Positions 38,092 through 46,948 of a DNA stretch of 64,000 nt are shown here, one piece after another. This stretch comes from Bacillus sp. V5-8f. GTDB taxonomy: Bacteria; Bacillota; Bacilli; Bacillales; DSM-1321. Location: contig NZ_PGUW01000024.1 of assembly GCF_002863565.1 (NCBI RefSeq), forward strand, positions 1-64,000, written 5' to 3'. How positions within the stretch are numbered: the stretch's first letter is position 1; the number at the start of each line of letters is the position of its first letter. The translations under genes were made by a program, and so were the position numbers. The notes under the pieces were generated by a model. It worked only from the letters and a program-made list of their open reading frames with translations. It did not search any database and was not told where the DNA came from.

Positions 38092-38505
38092 ATGGCAATG
38101 ATTATATTTCTGGTCGTCGCTCTTCTGGTTGCAGCCGGTTTAGTTTCTTTAAATATCAGGGCTGTGTCACACCGTAGCGATAAGTCTGTTCAGCACACAA
38201 CCCAAGATAACCCAGGGCCGCAGCCTCTTTCTGAAACCTCTGTGATAGCAGCTGATAGAGATGAAACAACAGATGTTCATAGTGAAGAAGACTTTGATGA
38301 TTCAGGCAAAAAAGGTACTATGGTTGCACAGATGAAAGAGGGCAGCGAGCAGGGGGCCCGGAAAATGAAGGATTCCGATTACCGATTGGCATTAAAAAAA
38401 ATGCAGGGTACCCCACAGGAAGAATTGGAAGCTGACCATAAACAAGTAATGAATGATGATGATTTTAGAAATACGCTCAAGGAAATTAGCAAAAAACAAA
38501 AATAA
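38092..38505 (+). CDS. Small membrane-anchored protein, unknown
   Basis: This 137-residue protein starts with a TM helix (IIFLVVALLVAAGLVSL), followed by a hydrophilic, acidic and probably disordered extracytoplasmic tail. No domain is recognised. ATG 38092 is 11 bases after AGGAGG; TTG 38083 is only 2-3 bases away, so less likely. The ribosome site overlaps the end of the WrbA-like gene, so it is the last gene of the efflux operon. A terminator follows. Confidence 0.72.
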   Translation: MAMIIFLVVALLVAAGLVSLNIRAVSHRSDKSVQHTTQDNPGPQPLSETSVIAADRDETTDVHSEEDFDDSGKKGTMVAQMKEGSEQGARKMKDSDYRLALKKMQGTPQEELEADHKQVMNDDDFRNTLKEISKKQK

Positions 38506-38526
38506 CACAGCGTGCATGAGTTTAAT

Positions 38527-38573
38527 AAGGGGCCCCGGGAAGCGGATAAAACTGCTTTCCGGTCAGCCCCTTT
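38527..38573 (+). terminator. Terminator of the efflux operon
   Basis: A long imperfect GC-rich stem (AAGGGGC ... CCGGGAAGC with GCTTTCCGG ... GCCCCTT) is followed by TTATTTATTT. Confidence 0.75.
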
Positions 38574-38660
38574 ATTTATTTCATGGCGGCTAAAAGTTTG
38601 GTTCGCGGCAAGGATATTGGTATAATGAAGGAACGAAATTTATAAGTAAGAGGTGCCGAT

Positions 38661-38972
38661 ATGGAAGAGATCAAAACGATTACGCCCGAAGAACTAGAGA
38701 AAAAGCTGGAGGCAGGAGAAAAGCTTGAATTAGTTGATGTCCGTGAGGATGAGGAAGTGCGCCATGGCATGATTGAAGGGGCCAAGCATATCCGTATGAG
38801 CGAGATTCCTGCCAATCTTGACTACTTTGATAAAGATAAAGAGTATATTTTTATTTGCCGTTCCTCCGGCCGAAGCCATAATGTATGTGAATATATGCAC
38901 GACCAGGGCTATAAAGTGCGCAATATGGTCGGCGGTATGTTAAATTGGAAGGGCGAAGTAATTGTAAAATAA
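38661..38972 (+). CDS. ytwF: Rhodanese-like domain protein YtwF
   Basis: This 103-residue single-domain rhodanese has LVDVREDEEVRHGMIEGAKHI at the substrate side and active-site loop ICRSSGRS with Cys near residue 72. It transfers sulfane sulfur or acts as a redox thiol; the physiological partner is unknown. GAGGTG lies upstream of its ATG. Confidence 0.9.
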   Translation: MEEIKTITPEELEKKLEAGEKLELVDVREDEEVRHGMIEGAKHIRMSEIPANLDYFDKDKEYIFICRSSGRSHNVCEYMHDQGYKVRNMVGGMLNWKGEVIVK

Positions 38973-39038
38973 ATTCAGATAAATAGTATATATTTTCTGA
39001 AATTTGACAATCCTGCTCTAAAAAAGGCAGGGGAAAGC

Positions 39039-39224
39039 ATGATCCAGGTAAAACTGTTTGATTACGAGCATGAAAAAGATTTAGAGGATGAAATGAACTC
39101 CTTTCTTGAAGGAATCCGAGAAAATCAGATTGTGGATATTAAATATAATGTCTCGGCGAGCGTTGAAGAGGAAGATGACCAGATTTACTGTTTTAGCGCC
39201 ATGGTTATTTATAAAACAAAATAA
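39039..39224 (+). CDS. cse60: Sporulation protein Cse60
   Basis: This 61-residue acidic protein opens MIQVKLFDYEHEKDLEDEMN. It resembles B. subtilis CsE60, a 60-residue product expressed under sigma-E in the mother cell during sporulation. A GCAGGGGAAAGC site precedes the ATG. I could not find a convincing sigma-E promoter. A terminator follows directly. Confidence 0.78.
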   Translation: MIQVKLFDYEHEKDLEDEMNSFLEGIRENQIVDIKYNVSASVEEEDDQIYCFSAMVIYKTK

Positions 39225-39228
39225 TCTG

Positions 39229-39265
39229 AAACACTTCAATCTTAATCGGGTTGAAGTGTTTTTTG
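39229..39265 (+). terminator. Terminator of cse60
   Basis: An 11-bp perfect stem (39229-39239 with 39251-39261) ends in T6. Confidence 0.9.
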
Positions 39266-39371
39266 TTCCGCTAGCATGAAATTTTTATAAAGCGTTCTGA
39301 TTTGCTAATATTAATATGAAGGTTAAGTTATATATAAAACGGTTCTTAATATATTGGAGGTTTTCTTTCTT

Positions 39372-40283
39372 ATGAAAGTAGTAAATAATATTACAGATTT
39401 AATTGGCGGGACGCCTGTTGTCCGTCTAAATAGATTAGTCCCAGAAAATGCGGCTGATGTCTATGTAAAGCTGGAAATGTTCAATCCTTCCGGCAGCGTA
39501 AAAGACCGGGCGGCTTTTAACATGATCAAAGCTGCTGAGGAAGAAGGTCTCTTGAAACCGGGTGATACAATCATTGAGCCGACAAGTGGGAATACCGGGA
39601 TTGGACTGGCGATGAGCGCAGCGGCAAAAGGATACCGGGCGATATTAGTAATGCCAGACAATATGACTAAAGAGAGAATCAATATCTTAAAAGCTTACGG
39701 AGCGGAGGTTGTTTTGACTCCCAGCGAACGAAAAATGCCCGGGGCTATTGAAAAAGCTCTTGAGCTGCATAAAGAAATTCCTGGAAGCTTTATTCCGCAG
39801 CAGTTTGAAAATAAGGCGAATCCTGACATCCACCGAAAAACGACAGCCATTGAAATTTATGAACAAATGGACGGGCGCCTAGATGCCTTTATCGCCACGG
39901 CCGGCACGGGAGGAACCATTACCGGTACGGGGGAAACATTAAAAGAAAAGATTCCAGGTTTATTTATTGCTGTTGCTGAACCTAAAGGATCACCGGTTTT
40001 ATCAGGAGGAAAACCTGGACCGCATAAACTTGTGGGTACAAGCCCAGGCTTTGTTCCAAACATTTTAAATACAGATGTTTATGACGAGATTATCCAGGTT
40101 GCCGATGAAGAGGCTGTTGATACTTTTAAACGCCTGGCAAGCGAGGAAGGGATTTTTGTAGGACCTTCTGCTGGAGCTGCCGTATTTGCGGCAATTGAAA
40201 TTGCTAAACGTTTAGGAAAAGGAAAAAAAGTTCTATGTATTGCCCCGGATACAGGAGAGCGCTATTTAAGTATGGAACTTTAG
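39372..40283 (+). CDS. ytkP: Cysteine synthase-family PLP enzyme YtkP
   Basis: This 303-residue beta-family PLP enzyme has the PLP-lysine motif NPSGSVKDRA, the TSGNTG substrate loop and the phosphate-binding GTGGTITGTG. It is O-acetylserine sulfhydrylase-like; from memory B. subtilis YtkP is a CysK paralogue of uncertain role. The start is ATG 39372 behind TTGGAGG; an upstream in-frame ATG overlaps that site. It ends in a hairpin shared with the decayed gene downstream. Confidence 0.87.
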   Translation: MKVVNNITDLIGGTPVVRLNRLVPENAADVYVKLEMFNPSGSVKDRAAFNMIKAAEEEGLLKPGDTIIEPTSGNTGIGLAMSAAAKGYRAILVMPDNMTKERINILKAYGAEVVLTPSERKMPGAIEKALELHKEIPGSFIPQQFENKANPDIHRKTTAIEIYEQMDGRLDAFIATAGTGGTITGTGETLKEKIPGLFIAVAEPKGSPVLSGGKPGPHKLVGTSPGFVPNILNTDVYDEIIQVADEEAVDTFKRLASEEGIFVGPSAGAAVFAAIEIAKRLGKGKKVLCIAPDTGERYLSMEL

Positions 40284-40304
40284 AAATTAATGAATGAAAT
40301 GAAA

Positions 40305-40331
40305 AAGCCAGCATGAGTTGCATGCTGGTTT
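40305..40331. terminator. Terminator downstream of ytkP
   Basis: An 11-position stem (40305-40315 with 40321-40331) has one G-T pair. The minus strand reads into TTTTT, the plus strand only into TTTCAT. Confidence 0.65.
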
Positions 40332-40463
40332 CATATTGTTTAAGAGTGATTTTTATAAAGGGCTATGGGAGATAGTTCTCCCACCCTCATTATTCGTTTG
40401 CTCAATCATGCAATACCTTATCCAGTTATACCCTTGTTTTTGAGTCGAAAATCCCGTTAGGTG

Positions 40464-40756
40464 TTAATTCCGGGAACCTTTTGGTGGCACTGTAATTACT
40501 GCCGCTTTCGTTTTTGGCCCGAAAACACCATCCACTGCGACACCATATCCGAGCTCATTCAGACCTTTTTGCAACGTAATAACCGCTGTGCCGCGGCTGC
40601 CTTCTTTCAGTTTCCCTTCCTCAAATCCATAAGAGTTGATATCTTTCGACAGCGAGGTATGTGTTTTTGGCCCGAAAACACCACAACAGCAGGAACCCCC
40701 ATAAATAAAACGGATGCGGACAATGCTGCGGAAGCCATTGCTTTCCACTCTTCCAT
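40464..40756 (-). pseudogene. Decayed secreted peptidoglycan-binding protein gene
   Basis: An ATG at 40756 with GGGGAAG upstream opens a signal-peptide-like segment (EEWKAMASAALSASVLFMG) that runs out of frame within about 30 codons. The other frame then encodes parts of two PG_binding_1 repeats: GVFGPKTHTSLS, then LKEGSRGTAVITLQKGLNE with a second GVFGPKT. Both copies share a 21-nt identical direct repeat (40510-40530 and 40663-40683), 153 nt or 51 codons apart. The C-terminus stops shortly after the second repeat, with no catalytic domain. The likely history is deletion plus frameshift of a wall hydrolase or spore cortex-type gene. Confidence 0.7.
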
Positions 40757-40851
40757 AAACATCTTCCCCTTTCGTCTTCAATCACTTATGAAACGGAAAG
40801 AAGGAAAATTTTGTTTCATGTTTTCAAATGTTTTACAAAAAAGTAGCTCTG

Positions 40852-42129
40852 TCACATTTGGGCTTGATTCTGGCTGTAGATAGCGGCATTTTGTCCGGCG
40901 AGGCGTCCGGTAACAAGGGCAGAAGTAATATTATAACCCCCTGTGTATCCATGGATATCCAGTATTTCACCGCAGAAGTACAGCCCCTGCATAAATTTTG
41001 AGCTCATTTCCTTTGGATGTATCTCCTTTACTGAAACTCCCCCGCCTGTTACAAACGCTTTTTCCAGCGGCTGGGTTCCATTTACGGTAAATTGGAAGTC
41101 TTTGCAAAGCCCTGCAAATGCCCGTAGCTTATCATGGGAGACTGCTCCGCCATTTTCCTGTATGTCTATTCCGCTTCGTTCTAAAAGAAAATGAAGATAC
41201 CGTTCCGGAAGAAATCCCTTTAAAATGTTTTTCAAAGCTTTCTTAGGTTCGCTTTTCACTTCTTTTAGGATTTCCTGGAACAGATCCTCCTGAGTTTTTT
41301 CGGGCAGTGCATCCAGTCTCATTGTTACATGTGTCAGGTTCCACTTTTTCATCGCCTTCACGACAAATTGGCTGCAGCGAAGGACGGCAGGTCCCGATAT
41401 TCCAAAATGGGTAAAGATCATATCCATTTTATGTGTAATTAATGGTTTGCCTTTTGGGTTTAAAACACTTAAGTTAACATCCCGCAGCGACAGTCCCTGC
41501 AATGTTTTTTGCCTAATGAAAGGTTCGTCGCTGAGCAGCGGCACCTCGGTAGGGAACAAGTCGGTGATTGTATGGCCTGCTTTTTTTGCCCAGGCGTATC
41601 CATCACCGGTTGATCCGGTATGGGGCACAGACTTTCCTCCAACAGCGATGACAACGGAGGAGGCCTCGAAATACTGCCCGGACTTAAGGAGGACTCCTCC
41701 GGTTTTCCCATTTTCATATACCACTTCCGAAACCGGAGAGTTTGTATATACAGTCACTTTTAATTCATTCATCCTTCCTATAAGAGCATCCACGACGCTA
41801 TGCGCCTTATCGTTGGCGGGGAACATCCGCCCGTGATCCTCTTCTTTTAACGCCACGCCAAGGCGTTCAAAAAAGGAAATAATATCTTCATTATTGAATT
41901 CCGAGAATGCGCTGTATAAAAATCGTCCGTTTCCCGGTATATTTTTAATGATTTCATCAATGGTGAGCCGGTTTGTAACATTACATCGCCCGCCTCCTGA
42001 AATGGCAAGCTTTCTCCCGAGCTTCTCCCCCTTGTCAATCAGAAGCACCTTTGCCCCTTTTTCTCCGGCCGCTATTGAAGCCATCAACCCGGAAGGCCCG
42101 CCCCCGATTACAATTACATCATATTTCAT
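40852..42129 (-). CDS. ytfP: HI0933-family FAD-dependent oxidoreductase YtfP
   Basis: This 425-residue flavoprotein has an N-terminal dinucleotide fold [15 protein letters not shown] followed by the family signature [15 protein letters not shown] second motif ([19 protein letters not shown]) and the C-terminal [15 protein letters not shown] are typical of the HI0933/YhiN family. Its reaction is unknown. The site before ATG 42129 is AGGGA. It is divergent from murJ. Confidence 0.9.
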   Translation of the reverse strand: MKYDVIVIGGGPSGLMASIAAGEKGAKVLLIDKGEKLGRKLAISGGGRCNVTNRLTIDEIIKNIPGNGRFLYSAFSEFNNEDIISFFERLGVALKEEDHGRMFPANDKAHSVVDALIGRMNELKVTVYTNSPVSEVVYENGKTGGVLLKSGQYFEASSVVIAVGGKSVPHTGSTGDGYAWAKKAGHTITDLFPTEVPLLSDEPFIRQKTLQGLSLRDVNLSVLNPKGKPLITHKMDMIFTHFGISGPAVLRCSQFVVKAMKKWNLTHVTMRLDALPEKTQEDLFQEILKEVKSEPKKALKNILKGFLPERYLHFLLERSGIDIQENGGAVSHDKLRAFAGLCKDFQFTVNGTQPLEKAFVTGGGVSVKEIHPKEMSSKFMQGLYFCGEILDIHGYTGGYNITSALVTGRLAGQNAAIYSQNQAQM

Positions 42130-42204
42130 TTAGAATCCCTCATTACTTTCATTTTAAGTCCTTCCATTATAAAACAAGTCGTCAAAAAATAAAAAAGGGG
42201 GTTA

Positions 42205-42280
42205 TAAAAAAGCAGATTCATTCAACTCACAAAATCAGCTGATAAGTTATCCAGTGATTTGTTCTTGTTATGAATCTGCT
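42205..42280 (-). terminator. Long structured hairpin, terminator-like on the minus strand
   Basis: AGCAGATTCAT (42211-42221) pairs with ATGAATCTGCT (42270-42280). Inside lie a 6-bp AAATCA/TGATTT pair and a GATAA-G-TTATC palindrome. On the minus strand it ends in T6. No minus-strand gene lies upstream of it, so its role is unclear. Confidence 0.5.
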
Positions 42281-42384
42281 CATTTGCTACACTTCTTGGG
42301 AAATGAAAACATGCTCCAATGAGCCGAATTGTGGTAAGATTAAGAGCGTGCGAACTTAACTGAATATAGGCAGGAAGGGATTGT

Positions 42385-43992
42385 ATGTTTTCAAAGCTAT
42401 TAAAAGGGGCGTTTATATTAACCCTTGGTTCCGTATTATCCAAAGTTCTGGGTTTGTTATATGTAATCCCGTTTGATGCCTTGCTGGGCGAAGATGGGGC
42501 AGGACTTTATTCATTTTCGTATATTCCATATACAATCTTTATTAGTTTAGCAACGGCGGGAATGCCTCTTGCCGTTTCAAAAACAGTCTCGAAATATAAT
42601 GCGATTGAAGAGTATGCCGTTAGTCAACGCCTATTTAGATCAAGCCTGAAGGTGATGATCGTAACCGGTTTTTTGGCATTTTTGGCGATGTATGCTATAG
42701 CACCTGGATTGGCGCAACTTGGTACCGATGGTGACATGAAGTTTTCTGCAGAAGAGGTTACAACTGTCATCAGGGCAGTCAGTTTTGCACTGATCCTCGT
42801 TCCCGCCATGAGCATTATACGCGGTTTCTTTCAGGGGCATCAGGATATGAAGCCGACAGCTGTATCACAAGTCATCGAACAGTTGGTGCGTATTATTTTC
42901 CTTTTAAGCGGTGCCTACGTTGTTTTGAAAATAATGGATGGTGATCTAGTAACAGCAGTCAGTGTCGCAACATTTGCAGCTACAGTAGGTGCAATCGGCG
43001 GCTTAGCTGTGCTTTTACTGTATTGGAAAAAACAAAAACCTTATTTAAAAGAGCTTTTGGCAGCTGATAAGGGAACCATGGAAATTTCATTAGTTGAAAT
43101 ATACAAAGAAATTTTTGTTTCATCCATTCCTTTCATTATGGTCGGTATTGCAATGCCACTTTTTCAGTTTGTGGACAACCTAACCTTCAGCAAGGCGATG
43201 GCATCCATTGGATTGGAAAAAATCGCGGCCTCAGCTTTTGGAATTTTGAACTTTAATACGCAAAAATTGGTTGTCATCCCAATGACGCTAGCGACTGCTT
43301 TTTCGATGGCTCTTTTACCATCCGTTACTGGTGCCTTTGCTGGAGGTAATATGGATTCATTCCGCCGCCAGCTTGACCAGGCCTTCCAAATATTATTATT
43401 TATTACGATTCCGGCCGTAATCGGGATGTCCATATTGGCAGGTCCCATTTATACAGCATTTTATGGGCATAATGAACTTGGAGCCGACATCCTGGCGGCT
43501 TATGCACCAACTGCGATTCTGTTTGCTTTATTCTCGGTATCGGCTGCCGTTCTGCAAGGAATAAACGAGCAAAAATTTACTGTTTTAAGCCTGCTGGTAG
43601 GCTTGTTAATAAAATTAAGCCTGAATATCCCATTGATAAAGCTGTTTGAAACGGCCGGATCCGTATATGCAACTACTCTTGGCTACCTGGCTGCCTGCTT
43701 GCTAAACTTGGCATTCATTCACTATTTTACCGGCTACAGCTTTAAGCTTGTTATAAAAAGGGTCATTTTAATGTTCATGTTCGCTGGCGCTATGGCATTG
43801 GTGGTATGGGGTATGGAGGCATTGTTGACACATGTGTTAAATCCAAGAGGATGGTGGCAAGCCATTGTAATTTCTGTCATCTGTGCGTTATTCGGTGGAG
43901 TCGTGTACGCTCTTCTTTCATTAAAGAGCAAATTGGCCCACAAGCTTTTCGGAAGCCGGATTGAAAGAATTCAAAAAAGATTAAACTTATAA
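42385..43992 (+). CDS. murJ: MurJ/YtgP-type lipid II flippase (MOP superfamily)
   Basis: This integral membrane protein of 535 residues has about 14 predicted helices. It belongs to the polysaccharide-biosynthesis/MviN-like group, which includes SpoVB and YtgP. In B. subtilis YtgP is a lipid II flippase for cell-wall synthesis. Opening LKGAFILTLGSVLSKVLGLLY and MSIIRGFFQGHQDMKPTA are family hallmarks. Its place beside ytfP supports YtgP over SpoVB. Its site is GGAAGGG. Confidence 0.9.
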   Translation: MFSKLLKGAFILTLGSVLSKVLGLLYVIPFDALLGEDGAGLYSFSYIPYTIFISLATAGMPLAVSKTVSKYNAIEEYAVSQRLFRSSLKVMIVTGFLAFLAMYAIAPGLAQLGTDGDMKFSAEEVTTVIRAVSFALILVPAMSIIRGFFQGHQDMKPTAVSQVIEQLVRIIFLLSGAYVVLKIMDGDLVTAVSVATFAATVGAIGGLAVLLLYWKKQKPYLKELLAADKGTMEISLVEIYKEIFVSSIPFIMVGIAMPLFQFVDNLTFSKAMASIGLEKIAASAFGILNFNTQKLVVIPMTLATAFSMALLPSVTGAFAGGNMDSFRRQLDQAFQILLFITIPAVIGMSILAGPIYTAFYGHNELGADILAAYAPTAILFALFSVSAAVLQGINEQKFTVLSLLVGLLIKLSLNIPLIKLFETAGSVYATTLGYLAACLLNLAFIHYFTGYSFKLVIKRVILMFMFAGAMALVVWGMEALLTHVLNPRGWWQAIVISVICALFGGVVYALLSLKSKLAHKLFGSRIERIQKRLNL

Positions 43993-44031
43993 GCTGAAAC
44001 AGCGCGTTGCGTGCTTTGGAACATATAACAG

Positions 44032-44067
44032 AAGCCTTGCCTGTAATAAGCGGCAAGGTTTTTTTCT
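44032..44067 (+). terminator. Terminator of murJ
   Basis: A 10-bp stem with one wobble pair (44032-44041 with 44052-44061) is followed by T7. Confidence 0.85.
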
Positions 44068-44079
44068 CAGGAGGATTTT

Positions 44080-44802
44080 ATGAGAATCGATAAACTTTTG
44101 GCCAATATCGGCTATGGAAGCAGGAAGGAAGTAAAGAAACTACTGAAATCGGGATCGGTTAAAGTAAATGATATGGTAATCAAGGATGCAAAAGAGCATG
44201 TAAATCCTGACTCTGACATAGTCACTGTCCATGGTGAGGCGGTTGAATACCGTGAATTTATTTACCTGATGATGAACAAGCCTCAGGGGGTCCTGTCGGC
44301 TACAGAAGACAATTATCAAGAGACGGTCATTGATATCCTTGAGCCAGAGGACGCCGTTTTTGATCCATTTCCTGTAGGTAGACTCGATAAAGATACAGAA
44401 GGCTTGCTGCTGCTTACCAATGATGGCCAGCTGGCCCATCAGCTGCTTTCTCCGAAGAAACATGTACCGAAAACGTATTTTGCGGTCATTGACGGCGAGG
44501 TAACCAATGACGATGTCCTCGCTTTCCGGAATGGAGTCACACTGGATGACGGATATGAGACTATGCCCGCGGAGCTGAAAATCGTTAAATCTGGGATGCG
44601 TTCGGACATTGAACTAACCATTACTGAGGGCAAGTTCCACCAGGTAAAGCGGATGTTTGAAGCGGTAGGAAAGAGGGTCGTCTATTTACAGCGCATCAGC
44701 ATGGGCAGCCTCGTGCTTGATGAAGAATTGGAACTTGGGCAATATCGGGAGTTGACGGATGATGAAATTGCAGAGCTCAAATCCGGATATAACGGAGAAT
44801 AA
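44080..44802 (+). CDS. ytzG: RsuA-family 16S rRNA pseudouridine synthase YtzG
   Basis: This 240-residue enzyme has an N-terminal S4 RNA-binding domain (MRIDKLLANIGYGSRKEVKK) and a RsuA-type catalytic domain with GRLDKDTEGLLLLTNDG, whose Asp is catalytic, then GKFHQVKRMFEAVG. It is predicted to isomerise one uridine of 16S rRNA. CAGGAGG lies upstream of the ATG. Confidence 0.92.
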   Translation: MRIDKLLANIGYGSRKEVKKLLKSGSVKVNDMVIKDAKEHVNPDSDIVTVHGEAVEYREFIYLMMNKPQGVLSATEDNYQETVIDILEPEDAVFDPFPVGRLDKDTEGLLLLTNDGQLAHQLLSPKKHVPKTYFAVIDGEVTNDDVLAFRNGVTLDDGYETMPAELKIVKSGMRSDIELTITEGKFHQVKRMFEAVGKRVVYLQRISMGSLVLDEELELGQYRELTDDEIAELKSGYNGE

Positions 44803-44804
44803 AA

Positions 44805-44840
44805 AAATGAGGCAAATCCGTTTGGAGCGCCTCATTTCAA
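44805..44840 (+). terminator. Hairpins after the pseudouridine synthase gene
   Basis: AAATGAGGC/GCCTCATTT (44805-44813 with 44829-44837) follows the stop directly. A second hairpin CCCCTGTC/GACAGGGG lies at 44860-44880. Neither has a long T tract. Confidence 0.6.
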
Positions 44841-44936
44841 ATATAATTGGACTTTTCAGCCCCTGTCAGGAAGACAGGGGTGTTTCCCATATTGGAAGGT
44901 TTTATATTTAAGTGTTACATGCGATGCCTTTTCAGT

Positions 44937-45158
44937 TTACGAGGAAAGCTTTACCTTTTTGCTGGTAGTTGTCCAAAGACCACGGCTCGGGCTTTTTACT
45001 AAGTCATTGTAAGCTAACACATTCAAATCGCGCTGTATCGTCCGAGGAGTGATGCCAAATTCTTGTACAAGCTCCTGAGTAGAAACCGTACCGTTATCGC
45101 TGATAAACATATAAACGGATTTAATACGGGTTAACATGCGATTTGTTGAAGGTTTCAA
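44937..45158 (-). CDS. ytzE: DeoR-type HTH protein YtzE
   Basis: This is a small winged-helix protein of about 73 residues with only the DeoR N-terminal DNA-binding domain (STQELVQEFGITPRTIQRDLNVL), and no effector domain. It matches YtzE of B. subtilis; the regulated genes are unknown. TTG 45158 has AGGAG seven bases upstream. ATG 45176 with a weaker AGGT is an alternative, adding six residues. Confidence 0.83.
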   Translation of the reverse strand: MKPSTNRMLTRIKSVYMFISDNGTVSTQELVQEFGITPRTIQRDLNVLAYNDLVKSPSRGLWTTTSKKVKLSS

Positions 45159-45603
45159 AAAATCACTCCTATTCATTTTTACCTGATTTGATAAAACGAA
45201 TCGAAACTGCCTACACCATAAAAACCTATGTACTTGCTTTTACCACCCTGGAACTCCTCTAAAACAAACTGAAAATGCCAGCTGCATTTGTTAATATTGT
45301 ACCCCTTTAACGCGCGAAATTCCAGGATAAAAAACCTGAATTGACAAAAGATTAAAGAAACTTAACGATTTGTTAATGAACCCTTTTTTAACTTAAAAAA
45401 CATACTGCTGCGCAAAGTGAAACGAAATACAGTCGATGACTATCATGTTTGTTGTTATCTATTTTTATGAAAGATAATTCATTTTATGCAGGGAGACCTA
45501 TACTGAATCCTAAGCAGGAACTAGCCTTTTCGAGGAGGAATTCTAATTAAGATTAAGATCGGAATTTGTGAAGTTCACCGGAGTTAATAAAGGAGGTGGG
45601 TTA

Positions 45604-45723
45604 ATGACATTGCAAAATGTTGTAATGAAACAAGCAGGCACGGTACGAGATAAATTGTTTACGAGGATTTTTGAGGCAGATTTGGAGGAATATACAACTG
45701 AGGTAAGCGTTATTGATCTGTAA
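45604..45723 (+). CDS. Small ORF, 39 aa, unknown
   Basis: I do not recognise this product. The 39-residue acidic ORF (MTLQNVVMKQAGTVRDKL...) has an excellent AAAGGAGGTGGG site six bases before ATG. The 445 bp upstream (45159-45603) hold a TTGACA at 45341 without a good -10, an isolated GAGGAGG at 45532, and no other ORF I can support. A gene-like start with no known homologue makes this a candidate rather than a firm call. Confidence 0.42.
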   Translation: MTLQNVVMKQAGTVRDKLFTRIFEADLEEYTTEVSVIDL

Positions 45724-45833
45724 AAAAGGCTGTTCCGAAGGCAATTAAGGTCCGGAGTCAGACAGTTTTATGGAAAGTCCATTTGGCAAATAACATTCAT
45801 TTCAACAAATTACGAAGAGAAAGGCGGCCTTAC

Positions 45834-46139
45834 ATGAGGGGACAATGCAATCTTTGCAAGCGGGAAAACATAGAACTTACGATTCACCATTTAACGCCCA
45901 GGGAAGAGGGAGGATCGCATATGCCGACTGCAATGCTCTGCAAGGCTTGCCACAAGCAAATCCATGCTATCTACTCTAATCGCGAGCTAGCCACCCGGCT
46001 AAACACCATTCCACTCTTGTTGGATGATGATGAAATGAAAAAATATATAAAGTGGATCAGAAGGCAGCCAGCGACCAAGGCGGTAAGAACGAAAAAAAGA
46101 AGCTGTAAAAAAACAGATATCAAATTTTATCGAATGTAA
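45834..46139 (+). CDS. HNH endonuclease family protein
   Basis: This is an approximately 101-residue HNH protein, with zinc cysteines in CNLC, HH in ELTIHHLTPREEGG, then CKACHKQIHAIYSN, so the whole beta-beta-alpha metal motif is present. The C-terminus is very basic (RTKKRSCKK), suited to nucleic acid binding. It resembles small bacillar HNH proteins such as YisB, from memory. ATG 45834 follows AAAGGCGG; the frame is open to TTG 45783 without a good site. There is no restriction methylase nearby. Confidence 0.8.
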   Translation: MRGQCNLCKRENIELTIHHLTPREEGGSHMPTAMLCKACHKQIHAIYSNRELATRLNTIPLLLDDDEMKKYIKWIRRQPATKAVRTKKRSCKKTDIKFYRM

Positions 46140-46229
46140 AACGTAATAATCATCAAAAAGATTAAAGTAATCATTTATAAACCAAATTTGTTCATTGTTA
46201 TTCCGGATTCTATACATAATGTGATACAT

Positions 46230-46751
46230 CTAAAAGCTGAACAGCATGGATAAAAATCTTTTCTTTTTGGTTTTTTTTAGGGGATTCGCCTGATCAAAAA
46301 CAAGCAAATCAGCCGTATGGTTTTTCTTTATTTCACCTTGAAGTTTTTCCAGCGCGGCCAATCGTTCATGTAGCATTTTTACTTCTTGTTGCAGTTCTTC
46401 GATTTCCCGCCGGTGCTGCAAAAGCTGATACGTTGCGACGCTATCTGCTTTGTTATCCAATCTTTTCTCAAGATCCTCCATTTTGGCGGCTAGACTGTCA
46501 TTCCCGGATTCGCTGTTGTCAGCGCTCTTTACTTTGCCCTTTCGCAATGTTCCTGCATTGACCTCAATTTCCTGCAGGACCATTCCACTGGTCAGCTGGT
46601 CTTTTATGTTCTCTAATAGCTCAATATCTTCTTTTGAAAAAATATAATGGCCTTGATCATTGCGTTCCATATTCAATTCAAGGTGTTTGATCCAACGCTT
46701 TATCGTGCTTTGTGACACACCTAACATCTTTGATACAGTGCTTGTATTCAT
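46230..46751 (-). CDS. racA: RacA-like chromosome-anchoring protein
   Basis: This 173-residue protein has a MerR-type N-terminal DNA-binding domain (MNTSTVSKMLGVSQSTIKRWIKHL; GHYIFSKEDIELL), a central coiled coil (about 80-145) and a basic C-terminal tail KKTKKKRFLSMLFSF suited to membrane contact. This is the layout of RacA, which tethers the origin region to the pole through DivIVA in sporulation. Overall similarity is by pattern only, so a related HTH/coiled-coil protein is possible. Confidence 0.8.
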   Translation of the reverse strand: MNTSTVSKMLGVSQSTIKRWIKHLELNMERNDQGHYIFSKEDIELLENIKDQLTSGMVLQEIEVNAGTLRKGKVKSADNSESGNDSLAAKMEDLEKRLDNKADSVATYQLLQHRREIEELQQEVKMLHERLAALEKLQGEIKKNHTADLLVFDQANPLKKTKKKRFLSMLFSF

Positions 46752-46948
46752 TTTATTTCACCTCAAGATGTACATTCTCCTTTCGCTTTTAGTTTTCCTG
46801 TGGAGCTGACAAAACAAGTGTCCCTTCGCCAAACAAAGTGGAATTCGCTGATTTTTCTCCAAAAGTTAGCGACATTTTTCTAAAGAGGGGACAGAACATA
46901 TGTAAGGGGATGCATAGGAGTCGTTACTCACCATCATCCCCGTATTTG

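Noticed and set aside
42222..42443. 73-codon minus-strand frame across the murJ start
   Set aside because: No ribosome site, and it overlaps both the structured hairpin and the murJ start; not supported as a protein.
45555..45596. Possible 13-codon peptide after GAGGAGG at 45532
   Set aside because: It would need an ATT start codon; no ATG, GTG or TTG is correctly placed.
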